Shown in pieces: positions 1 through 7,034 of a stretch of DNA of 64,000 bases. The notes beneath the pieces are model-generated. The model made no database searches and was not told the DNA's origin. It was given only the letters and a program-made list of their open reading frames with translations. Position numbers and translations under genes: made by a program. Every line of letters begins with the position of its first letter. Position 1 is the first letter of the stretch. Source of the stretch: Gp13-AA77 sp035578005 (GTDB lineage: Bacteria; Acidobacteriota; Terriglobia; UBA7540); the NCBI GenBank assembly GCA_035578005.1, contig DATJYK010000150.1:40188-104187 (forward strand). Reading direction: 5' to 3'.

Positions 1-2
1 TT

Positions 3-533
3 TATTTCCGCGTGATCAACGCCACCCAGGCGATTGTGGAAGTTGAGAATTATCGCTACGCGGTGGAGCAGGCCGCCCAGACTGGCCTGCGCTCGGTGCT
101 CGGCGAAGTGGAGCTCGACGATCTGCTCTCACAGCGCGAGAAGTTGAATGCGCGCCTGCAGACCATCCTCGACGAGCACACCGAGCCCTGGGGCATCAAG
201 ATCACTCAGGTGCAGGTCAAACAGGTGGATCTGCCCCAGGACATGCAACGGGCCATTGCCCGCCAAGCCGAGGCCGAACGCGAGCGGCGCGCCAAGATCA
301 TCGCCGCCGACGGCGAGTACCAGGCCGCTGCGAAGCTTTCGCAGGCCGCGGCCCTGATTGCCAAAGAGCCCGTCACCATCACCTTGCGATATCTGCAGAC
401 GCTCACCGAAATCGGCGCCGAGCAGAACACGACGATTGTCTTTCCGCTGCCCATGGACCTGCTCGCCGGACTTGCAGGCAAAATGCTCGCGGAGAGCCCG
501 ACGGCTGACGCGAAGGCGGAAAACAAAGGGTAG
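3..533 (+). CDS. Slipin/stomatin-like SPFH (band 7) protein, C-terminal part
   Basis: The reading frame is open from the first bases of the window, so the N-terminal membrane anchor and most of the SPFH domain lie upstream. The visible part begins with YFRVINATQAIVEVENYRYA, typical of the middle of a slipin SPFH domain. The segment ITQVQVKQVDLPQDMQ and the charged Ala/Glu-rich coiled-coil region around residues 75-115 follow, and the C-terminus is short. Slipins oligomerise on membranes and often act with NfeD proteases; no NfeD gene is visible on this side. The family call is firm and the exact partner is unknown. The GTG at base 12 is only an internal codon, not the likely start. Confidence 0.85.
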   Translation, partial: YFRVINATQAIVEVENYRYAVEQAAQTGLRSVLGEVELDDLLSQREKLNARLQTILDEHTEPWGIKITQVQVKQVDLPQDMQRAIARQAEAERERRAKIIAADGEYQAAAKLSQAAALIAKEPVTITLRYLQTLTEIGAEQNTTIVFPLPMDLLAGLAGKMLAESPTADAKAENKG

Positions 534-650
534 CAGCGAGTGTAAGGGCGGGGTGGAGCTTGCCCTACCCTCTCTCGGAGGCGAGCCACGGTATCGTGGT
601 GGGGGAACCGGCACTTTTCTGAAGGGTTTAAGTAGGAGCACAGTTAAGGC

Positions 651-1361
651 ATGGTTGACGAACAAGAAGGCGTTTCCAGCCGGCAACTTCTCGCGGCATT
701 CTTTGCAGTGGTGGTGCTGTGTGCAGTCTTTTTTTCACTCGGATTCTTCCTGGGGCACCAAGAACGCTCCGGACAGAACACTCTGGCCACCGAACAGGTG
801 CCTTCATCATCATCCGACGCTCCCCCAGTGGTGAACCCGCCCGAACCGGCAGCGACCTCGGGCGCGGCAGCAAGCCCTGCGGCCAGCGCTTCGAACGATC
901 AAGGGACGGCCGCGGCATCGTTGCCACCGAATGCTTCGACGGGATCGCCGGCAGGGTCCAGCGCGGCAGCAACTCCGGCCGGCTCCGGTACTGCCGAAAG
1001 TCCAGCGCCAGCAGTCCCGCGCGAGCAGCAGGTGATGGGCCCAGGGGCACAACCCGCTAACGCCCAGAAGGTAGCGCTTCACAGTGCGCCGCCGGCTGCT
1101 CCCGTCCTGGTGCCGTCCGGACAGGTGCCGCCCGGACCGCTGGTCCAAGTGGCCGCCTTAACAAACCAGCAGGACGCCAACGACATGTTAGGAGTGCTGC
1201 AGTCGCGCGGCTACACGGCGCGAATCTTGACGCCTCAGCAGGCGCACGCCACCGACAGCCTGTTTCGCGTGGTGACCGGCCCTTACAAGAGCCGTGCCGA
1301 GGCCGAAGAGGCGCGCGGCAAGCTGGCGGCGGCCGGCTTCAAGCCGTTCATTCGTCCCTAG
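651..1361 (+). CDS. SPOR-domain membrane protein
   Basis: A 236-residue protein with a short cytoplasmic start, one transmembrane helix at about residues 12-35 (LLAAFFAVVVLCAVFFSLGF), a long Pro/Ala/Ser-rich linker, and a C-terminal SPOR domain at about 160-236 (VQVAALTNQQDANDMLGVLQ ... FRVVTGPYKSRAEAEEARGK). SPOR domains bind denuded glycan strands of peptidoglycan, so the protein probably acts in the periplasm at the division septum or during wall remodelling. The start ATG has an upstream purine-rich GTAGGAG. It sits just upstream of lnt, suggesting an envelope gene cluster. Confidence 0.85.
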   Translation: MVDEQEGVSSRQLLAAFFAVVVLCAVFFSLGFFLGHQERSGQNTLATEQVPSSSSDAPPVVNPPEPAATSGAAASPAASASNDQGTAAASLPPNASTGSPAGSSAAATPAGSGTAESPAPAVPREQQVMGPGAQPANAQKVALHSAPPAAPVLVPSGQVPPGPLVQVAALTNQQDANDMLGVLQSRGYTARILTPQQAHATDSLFRVVTGPYKSRAEAEEARGKLAAAGFKPFIRP

Positions 1362-1488
1362 GGTAAGGACTGCGGAAGCTCAGGGTCGCGCTGATGAAGG
1401 CGAGTGTTCACGCAGCCAGCCCGATCGCTGTGCGAGGCTACATCGCTACGTGCCCGACGTCCGGCCAGCTCGCTCAAGTTCGCAAGAT

Positions 1489-3078
1489 GTGACGCCGAGC
1501 GAAGGAAAGAATTTCGCCTCCATTTGGGCCTCGGTCCGCGTCCGATACGCGTCCGCCGCGCTTTCCGGCGTGCTATTCGCGCTTTCCTTTCCTAATTTCA
1601 ATTTAAGCTTCCTGATTTGGATCGCCCCCCTGCCGCTGCTTCTAGCCCTCATCCATGAGCCTCGCCTGGCGCGCGCCTATCGGCTGGGAGCTCTGACCGG
1701 TGTCCTGTTTCTCGCCCTCAGCGTCTACTGGTTCGATTTCGTTATGGAGAACTACGGTCACGTGCCGCGCCCCGGGGCCATCGCCGTCATGCTCCTGTTT
1801 TTTCTCGTGGACTCCAGCTACTGGGGCGTTTACGGGCTGCTCATGGCGTGGGTCGCTCGCTACTCCCGCCAGATCGCACTAATGGTGGCACCGTTCCTGT
1901 GGGTCACGATGGAACTCGCCGAGACCTACGGCTACTTTGGAGGCTTTCCCTGGAACCTCGCGGGCTATGCCGTTCAGGCGGAGGGCCTGAGGCAGTTCTC
2001 GCAAGTCACCGGGGTCTACGGGCTATCGTTTCTTCCCTTGGGAGCTTGTACGCTCGCCGCCGCAGCGGTGACCGCTGAGCCCCAATTTCGCCGCCGCACC
2101 ACGATGGTGCTGGTCCTGTGGGTGGTGGGGATGACCGCTTACAATTACCACCTGAAGCCGCCGGCGCCGGCCCAAGGTCATGAGCTCGCGATTCTGGTAC
2201 AGCCCAACGTGCCGCTCAATGAGGCCGCAGATAACTGGGCGCCCGAACAGAATCCGGCGCCGCTTCGTCAACTCACGGACCTGTCGCTCGCGAAACTTCG
2301 GCAATCGCCTCGCGGAGCCGGCGCGCCGCTGGTGGTGTGGTCTGAAAGCTCGGCGCCCTTTTTCTTCGGCCGTGACCCGATCTTCCGCACGGCGATGGAG
2401 AACCTGGCGCGCGAGGCGCAGGCCTACCTGATTTTCGGAACGGTGAACTTTGTGGGCGGAGACACTGCGCGTCCGCTCAACAGCGCCGACGTGCTGGAGC
2501 CGGGGGGAAACCTGATTCTGCAATATGATAAGATTCATTTGGTGCCGTTCGGCGAGTACGTTCCGTCCTGGCTTGATCACTGGGTGGGAAAGATCACTTC
2601 TGAGGCGGGCAACTTTACGCCCGGCTCGAACTATGCGCCGGCAACCACGAAGCAGGGTTCGATCGGGCTTTCGATCTGCTACGAGGAGATATTTCCGCAG
2701 CTCGTGCGCCGTCTGACGCCGTCCGGTCCGAGCGTGCTGGTGAACATTTCGGACGACGGCTGGTACGGAAATTCCTCGGCGCGATACCAGAGCCAGGAGA
2801 TGGCGCGGCTTCGGGCAATTGAAAATCACCGGTACCTGCTGCGAGCGACCAACGACGGGATCACGGCGGTGATTGACCCGTACGGACGTGTTCTGGAGAG
2901 CCTGCCGGAAGGGCAGCAAGGGGCTCTTGCCGTGCATTTCGATTATCTTTCGGCCGAGACGCCGTACCACCGCCAGGGAGACTTGTTTGCAGGCTTGTGC
3001 CTGGCCATATCGGGAATAACGGTGGCGGTGAGGGTGAGAGCGAGCGGAAGGAAGTCGGCGGCCGGCAGAAGGGAGTAG
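1489..3078 (+). CDS. lnt: Apolipoprotein N-acyltransferase
   Basis: Adds the third acyl chain to the N-terminal cysteine of apolipoproteins at the inner membrane, the last step of lipoprotein maturation. The N-terminal half has several hydrophobic helices (ALSFPNFNLSFLIWIAPLPL onward); the C-terminal half is a nitrilase-like domain. The catalytic triad is visible: Glu in VVWSESSAPF, Lys in YDKIHLVPFGEYVP and Cys in SICYEEIFPQLVRR. The frame is open back to 1294, but that stretch overlaps the SPOR gene and is not family-like. GTG at 1489 is the best start I see, giving about 529 residues, near the usual size; the start remains uncertain. A diderm cell envelope is implied. Confidence 0.93.
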   Translation: MTPSEGKNFASIWASVRVRYASAALSGVLFALSFPNFNLSFLIWIAPLPLLLALIHEPRLARAYRLGALTGVLFLALSVYWFDFVMENYGHVPRPGAIAVMLLFFLVDSSYWGVYGLLMAWVARYSRQIALMVAPFLWVTMELAETYGYFGGFPWNLAGYAVQAEGLRQFSQVTGVYGLSFLPLGACTLAAAAVTAEPQFRRRTTMVLVLWVVGMTAYNYHLKPPAPAQGHELAILVQPNVPLNEAADNWAPEQNPAPLRQLTDLSLAKLRQSPRGAGAPLVVWSESSAPFFFGRDPIFRTAMENLAREAQAYLIFGTVNFVGGDTARPLNSADVLEPGGNLILQYDKIHLVPFGEYVPSWLDHWVGKITSEAGNFTPGSNYAPATTKQGSIGLSICYEEIFPQLVRRLTPSGPSVLVNISDDGWYGNSSARYQSQEMARLRAIENHRYLLRATNDGITAVIDPYGRVLESLPEGQQGALAVHFDYLSAETPYHRQGDLFAGLCLAISGITVAVRVRASGRKSAAGRRE

Positions 3079-3079
3079 C

Positions 3080-3128
3080 GTAGGCAGTAGGCAGTAGGCA
3101 GTAAGCAGTAAGCAGTAAGCAGTAGGCA
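3080..3128. repeat. Heptanucleotide tandem repeat (7 units)
   Basis: Seven consecutive 7-bp units of GTAGGCA or GTAAGCA lie between lnt and prfB. Similar degenerate heptad tracts occur elsewhere in the window (13201, 51389, 52167, 53103 and 53232), each close to a gene end or start. They resemble the short tandemly repeated repeats known from cyanobacteria; function unknown. Confidence 0.85.
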
Positions 3129-3153
3129 AAAACAATTGGTTGCTTCTGACGCC

Positions 3154-3175
3154 ATTCCCGCGCAGGCGGGAATCC
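3154..3175. repeat. Short palindrome ATTCCC-N8-GGGAAT (REP-like)
   Basis: A 20-bp core made of ATTCCC, GCGCAGGC and GGGAAT lies 17 bases before the prfB start. It has the same layout as the widespread dRS3-type small repeat. A diverged relative lies in frame inside fdhE near 54390. It is close enough to the prfB start to affect the leader. Confidence 0.65.
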
Positions 3176-3191
3176 AAAAACTGGAGATACC

Positions 3192-4305
3192 GTGATCGAA
3201 GAACTGGAACGAGAGTTTGTAGGCCTCCGGCAGCGCACCGACGAACTGCGGAGTTTTCTTTGACGCCCCCGCCCGCCGCCGTGAGCTCGAAGCGTCCAAT
3301 CCCGAGATCGCCCGGCCCGATTTCTGGCAGAACCCTGAAGCCGCCCAGCAGCTTCTAGCCAAGCGTAAACGCCTCGAAGAAACAATCGAAAAGGACGAGC
3401 GGCTCGCCCAGCACCTCTCTGACATTGACGCCTATTTCGAACTGGCGCGCGAAGGCGAGAAGGTTGAGCCGGAGCTCGAAACCGAGATCTCACGTCTCAG
3501 CGAAGACCTTGACCGCATGGAGACGGCGTCCCTCCTGAGCGGCGAAAATGACCGGCTGAACGCCATCGTGACCCTTCATCCGGGCGCCGGCGGCACCGAG
3601 TCCCAGGACTGGGCCGAGATGCTGCTCCGCATGTACCGCCGCTGGTGTGAGCGGCGCGGTTTTAAATTCACTCTCATGGACTTCCAAGCCGGTGAAGAGG
3701 CGGGATTGAAATCCGCCACCTTCACCGCGGCGGGTGAGTATGCTTACGGTCTGCTGGCCTCCGAGATTGGCGTGCACCGCCTCGTGCGAATTTCACCTTT
3801 CGACTCCGCCGCCAGGCGACATACATCCTTTGCATCTGTTTTCGTGAGTCCGGAGATCGATGAGAGCATAACGATTGATATTAGACCCGATGAGCTGCGC
3901 GTGGAGACTTACCGTTCCACCGGAGCCGGCGGCCAGCACGTCAATACCACGGATTCAGCCGTGCGTGTGATCCACATTGCCACGGGCACGGTTGCGCAGT
4001 GCCAGAACGAGCGCTCCCAGCATCGCAACCGGGACATGGCCATGAAGATGTTACGTTCGAAGCTTTACGAGCTCGAGTTGGAGAAGAAGCGCGCGGAAAC
4101 CGAAAAGCTCGAAGCCTCCAAGGCGGATATCGACTTCGGTAGCCAGGTGCGGTCATACGTCCTGCACCCCTACCGCCTCATCAAGGATCACCGCACCAAG
4201 CTTGAGATCGGCGATACGGACCGGGTGCTGGACGGTGACATCGACCCGTTTATCAAGGCCTACTTGCTCTGGCGGCGCCCGGCAACCGCAGTGCTGAAAA
4301 CGTAG
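3192..4305 (+). CDS. prfB: Peptide chain release factor 2, programmed +1 frameshift
   Basis: RF2 releases peptides at UGA and UAA. The first 23 codons (GTG at 3192) end at an in-frame TGA at 3261-3263 in the context CTT TGA C, preceded by a Shine-Dalgarno-like CGGAG. This is the classic autoregulatory site where low RF2 causes a +1 slip at CTT. Translation then resumes at GAC 3262 and runs to 4305, giving about 370 residues (E. coli 365). The RF2 anticodon-like SPF tripeptide is present (VRISPFDSAARR), as is the catalytic GGQ (STGAGGQHVNTTDSAVRV). The product is intact, not a pseudogene. The programmed site should raise RF2 synthesis when UGA termination is slow. Confidence 0.96.
3258..3264 (+). 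promoter_or_regulatory. prfB +1 programmed frameshift site (CTTTGAC)
   Basis: The slippery codon CTT is followed directly by TGA C. A purine-rich CGGAG sits 4 bases before CTT (about 3249-3253), matching the internal Shine-Dalgarno that stimulates the shift in other prfB genes. It is recoded by +1 slippage of the CUU peptidyl-tRNA. Confidence 0.92.
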
Positions 4306-4407
4306 GAGAAGGGTGGGATTGCAGCACCGAACAAGAGCGGCTCGACATTCTGAGCGAGAACAGCGTTCCGTGCTGTTATCGAGTTACCGCGCATCCTGGA
4401 GGCAACG

Positions 4408-4665
4408 GTGTCCGTAAACATTTTGGGAGTGCTTCCGCAACCGCTCGACACAATCGTCAGAAAAGTCCTGCATCGGGAGCTCGACGCCAGGCCTCAGGCA
4501 GTCGTCGTGGAGATCTCCCGGCAGCACGGCGATGTTGTCGTTCATCTCCTTGAGCCGTTCGACAAACGGCTGAAGTTCAGCCAGGCAGCGGAAGGCGAAA
4601 TCGGCCGCGAGCTTTCCAGCATCCTCACCGACATTGTCGACGAGGAGTTTGGAGCCCCGCAGTGA
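4408..4665 (+). CDS. Small protein of unknown function
   Basis: An 85-residue reading frame starting at GTG, with a GGAGG Shine-Dalgarno 5 bases upstream (4398-4402), which supports real translation. The sequence is soluble, mixed charge, with no signal peptide or membrane segment: an N-terminal VLPQPLDTIVRKVLHRELDA, a beta-like AVVVEISRQHGDVVVHLLEP and an acidic helical C-terminus. I do not recognise the family. It lies between prfB and a GH27 gene in the same direction. Confidence 0.55.
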   Translation: MSVNILGVLPQPLDTIVRKVLHRELDARPQAVVVEISRQHGDVVVHLLEPFDKRLKFSQAAEGEIGRELSSILTDIVDEEFGAPQ

Positions 4666-4792
4666 TCTCGACCTCGATAATTCCCCAAAATGTCAGTGGT
4701 AAGAGCCGGATCAAGATCAACTCCGGTTGCAATCTGCGAACCACGCAGAGTAGACTTCCCTGCGCGAATGTGAGCATTGAGGGAGGGCAGAG

Positions 4793-5959
4793 ATGCTGAT
4801 CAAGACGAAGACCGCCGAAGGGCTGCGGTGCAGTATCGGGCTACTGATTTTAGCCTGTGGGCTGAACCTGCCGGCGCGCGCTCAAACAGTGCCTGCCACG
4901 CCGCCGATGGGCTGGAATAGTTGGAACCATTTTGCCTGCAAGGTAAGCGACGCGGTGGTGCGGGCGGCCGCCGACGCCATTGCCTCCAATGGCATGAAGG
5001 ACGCCGGCTACGTCTATGTGAACATCGACGATTGCTGGCAGGGCGAGCGCGACGCTCAGGGAGTGATCCATCCTAATTCCAAGTTTCCGGACATGAAGGC
5101 GCTCGCTGCCTATGTTCACAGCAAGGGCTTGAAGATAGGCATCTATTCTTCGCCGGGTCCCAAGACCTGCGCCGGATACGCCGGCAGTTACAAGCACGAG
5201 GAACAGGATGCCATGCAGTATGCGGCGTGGGACATCGACTATCTGAAGTATGACTGGTGCAGCGCCTCCCGCGTTTACAAGCCCGAAGAGATCTCGGCGG
5301 TTTACAAGAAAATGCACGACGCTCTGGTGAAAACGGGCAGGCCAATCGTCTTCAGCATGTGCCAATACGGGCTGAAGGCTGTATGGCACTGGGGCGCATC
5401 CGTGGGCGGCAATCTTTGGCGCACCACCGACGACATCTCGGACAATTACCAGAGCATGTACTTTAACGCTCACTCCGAGGACGGCATTGAGAAGTATGCC
5501 GGACCCGGCCACTGGAATGATCCGGACATGCTCGAGGTCGGCAATGGCCACATGAGCCACGACGAATACATTACCCACATGAGTTTGTGGTGCATTCTGG
5601 CCGCGCCGCTGCTGGCCGGCAACGACCTCGCCAAAATGACGCCCGAGACTTCGGCCATATTGACAAACTCCGAAGCAATCGCCGTCGATCAAGATCCGAA
5701 GGGCGTTCAGGGCCACTGGGTTTCGCATGACGGCCCTTACGAGATTCTGGCCAAGCCGCTCTCCGACGGCTCCACCGCCGTGCTGTTGATGAACAGCGGC
5801 GAAGATACCGAGCGAATGACTTTGACCCTTAAGGATATCGGTGTGTTCAAGCCCGCAGACATTCGAGACCTGTGGGCGAAGAAGGATCTCGGGAAGTTCA
5901 AAGGCACGTTCTCAGCCGAGGTGCCGAAGCACGGGGCGGTGTTGGTGAAGGTGCATTGA
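4793..5959 (+). CDS. Secreted alpha-galactosidase, GH27 family
   Basis: A 388-residue glycoside hydrolase family 27 enzyme that releases terminal alpha-linked galactose (or related sugars). A Sec signal peptide occupies about residues 1-30, ending in ARA. The (beta/alpha)8 domain opens with the family hallmark PPMGWNSWNHFAC, then YVNIDDCWQGERD. The catalytic nucleophile Asp is in YLKYDWCSA and the acid/base Asp in WNDPDMLEVGNG. A short C-terminal beta domain follows (SDGSTAVLLMNSG). The length is typical of bacterial GH27. It stands alone and probably acts in the periplasm on plant galactosides. Substrate specificity among GH27 (galactose or N-acetylgalactosamine) cannot be read with certainty. 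Confidence 0.93.
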   Translation: MLIKTKTAEGLRCSIGLLILACGLNLPARAQTVPATPPMGWNSWNHFACKVSDAVVRAAADAIASNGMKDAGYVYVNIDDCWQGERDAQGVIHPNSKFPDMKALAAYVHSKGLKIGIYSSPGPKTCAGYAGSYKHEEQDAMQYAAWDIDYLKYDWCSASRVYKPEEISAVYKKMHDALVKTGRPIVFSMCQYGLKAVWHWGASVGGNLWRTTDDISDNYQSMYFNAHSEDGIEKYAGPGHWNDPDMLEVGNGHMSHDEYITHMSLWCILAAPLLAGNDLAKMTPETSAILTNSEAIAVDQDPKGVQGHWVSHDGPYEILAKPLSDGSTAVLLMNSGEDTERMTLTLKDIGVFKPADIRDLWAKKDLGKFKGTFSAEVPKHGAVLVKVH

Positions 5960-6008
5960 GGGAATAGCTCTTGCGGCGTGATCTGGGCCACGTGCCCACG
6001 GATGCCCT

Positions 6009-6461
6009 TTATTTCTTTCGCCGGCTCGCCGTGCCCAGTTTGTAGCTGAGACCCCAGACGCGAAGCAAGTTCCGGCATCCGCCCTCAAAGCTGGTGCTGA
6101 AGTCCACGAACTGAATTCCGCCGAGGGTCCAGGACAACGTCAATTGGTCGCAAGGTCTTAGCAGGAGCGGAACGATTCGATTATCATAGCGCGCGTCTCT
6201 CAACGCGAAACCGAGTTCGAGCCTGACCCAACGTGATTTGACGGAATTTGGTGAGAGCACGACGACGAACCAATCGCAGCGCCTGAGGGCTTCGCCGATC
6301 TGATCATGCCACTGCTGGGCACCGACAATATTGGTGCTGCTGTACCAAACAGGGACACCATGGCTTCGCAAGAAGGTCGCGACCTTATCAGCAAACCGGC
6401 GGTCTCGGGCAGAATGTGAGAGAAATACTTCGCGAGGCAGAGTATGCTCTCGTGGCGCCAT
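6009..6461 (-). CDS. Stand-alone TIR-domain protein (distal gene of pair)
   Basis: A 150-residue protein that is essentially one TIR domain: beta-A EVFLSHSARDRRFADKVATF, then VPVWYSSTNIVGAQQWHDQI, WFVVVLSPNSVKSRWVRLEL and RIVPLLLRPCD. The Glu in RWVRLELGFAL sits where the catalytic Glu of TIR NADases is found. Bacterial TIR domains often hydrolyse NAD+ or act in cyclic-nucleotide immune signalling; activity here is inferred. It starts 10 bases after the stop of a second TIR gene in the same direction, so the two are probably co-transcribed. No sensor or effector domain is attached. Anti-phage function is possible but unproven. Confidence 0.8.
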   Translation of the reverse strand: MAPREHTLPREVFLSHSARDRRFADKVATFLRSHGVPVWYSSTNIVGAQQWHDQIGEALRRCDWFVVVLSPNSVKSRWVRLELGFALRDARYDNRIVPLLLRPCDQLTLSWTLGGIQFVDFSTSFEGGCRNLLRVWGLSYKLGTASRRKK

Positions 6462-6471
6462 AAGACAGCGA

Positions 6472-6861
6472 TCAGGCTGCTCGCTTCAGAGCATTCGCGA
6501 TGCGTCTGCTGACGGTTTGGGCTCTGCCGTCGGTGTGCAGGATTCCGAGTTTACGCAGAATCCAAGGGATGCCGTCGGTGGGCCGGATGAGGACCGGGAA
6601 GACCCGCCCTTCGTAACTCCGATTGGTGATGGCGTACTCAATTTCTCGGGTGACGGAAGCGGATTTCACCGCATCCGGGGAGAGCAAAACAATCATGGCT
6701 TGGGAATCTTTAAGCGCTTTTCCAAGCTTGAGGCCATAATTCTCGCCAGGTAAGAGTTCGGTTTCGGGATCCCAGACGTTGTAGCCCCTCCGGCCAAGAT
6801 CCGACGCCAGTTTTTGGGCGAACTCACGATCGGGCGCTGCGTAGCTGAGGAAGACTTTCAT
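6472..6861 (-). CDS. Stand-alone TIR-domain protein (proximal gene of pair)
   Basis: A 129-residue single TIR domain, diverged from its neighbour: KVFLSYAAPDREFAQKLASD, GYNVWDPETELLPGENYGLK, AMIVLLSPDAVKSASVTREI and RVFPVLIRPTDG. A Glu follows in VTREIEYAI at the likely catalytic position. It is the first gene of a two-gene unit transcribed leftward. Its start lies 173 bp from the start of the divergent NAD-salvage fusion gene, so both units share one promoter region. It could be an NADase, a scaffold partner of the second TIR, or a toxin-like module. Confidence 0.8.
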   Translation of the reverse strand: MKVFLSYAAPDREFAQKLASDLGRRGYNVWDPETELLPGENYGLKLGKALKDSQAMIVLLSPDAVKSASVTREIEYAITNRSYEGRVFPVLIRPTDGIPWILRKLGILHTDGRAQTVSRRIANALKRAA

Positions 6862-7034
6862 GACACTTTCGATCCCACTGTCGAGTTTATCCGCCCGATG
6901 CGCTTCTCGTCAAATCTCAGGCCGTGCCCAAGTTGACTTCACTTTGCCTCAAAAACATACTGATTTTGAGGTCCATGAAGCCGGGTGGAAATGCGTAAGA
7001 TGGGTCTCATTAGAGGAGACATCCCAACCGTCCG

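Noticed and set aside
3080..3128. CRISPR-like array
   Set aside because: Units are 7 bp without spacers, so these are simple tandem repeats; no CRISPR array or cas gene was seen.
2023..3177. Long minus-strand ORF (384 residues) opposite lnt
   Set aside because: Shadow of the lnt reading frame with Arg/Ala-rich composition and no domain.
3517..4305. prfB beginning only at 3517
   Set aside because: The upstream frame joined by the CTTTGAC frameshift supplies the normal N-terminus.
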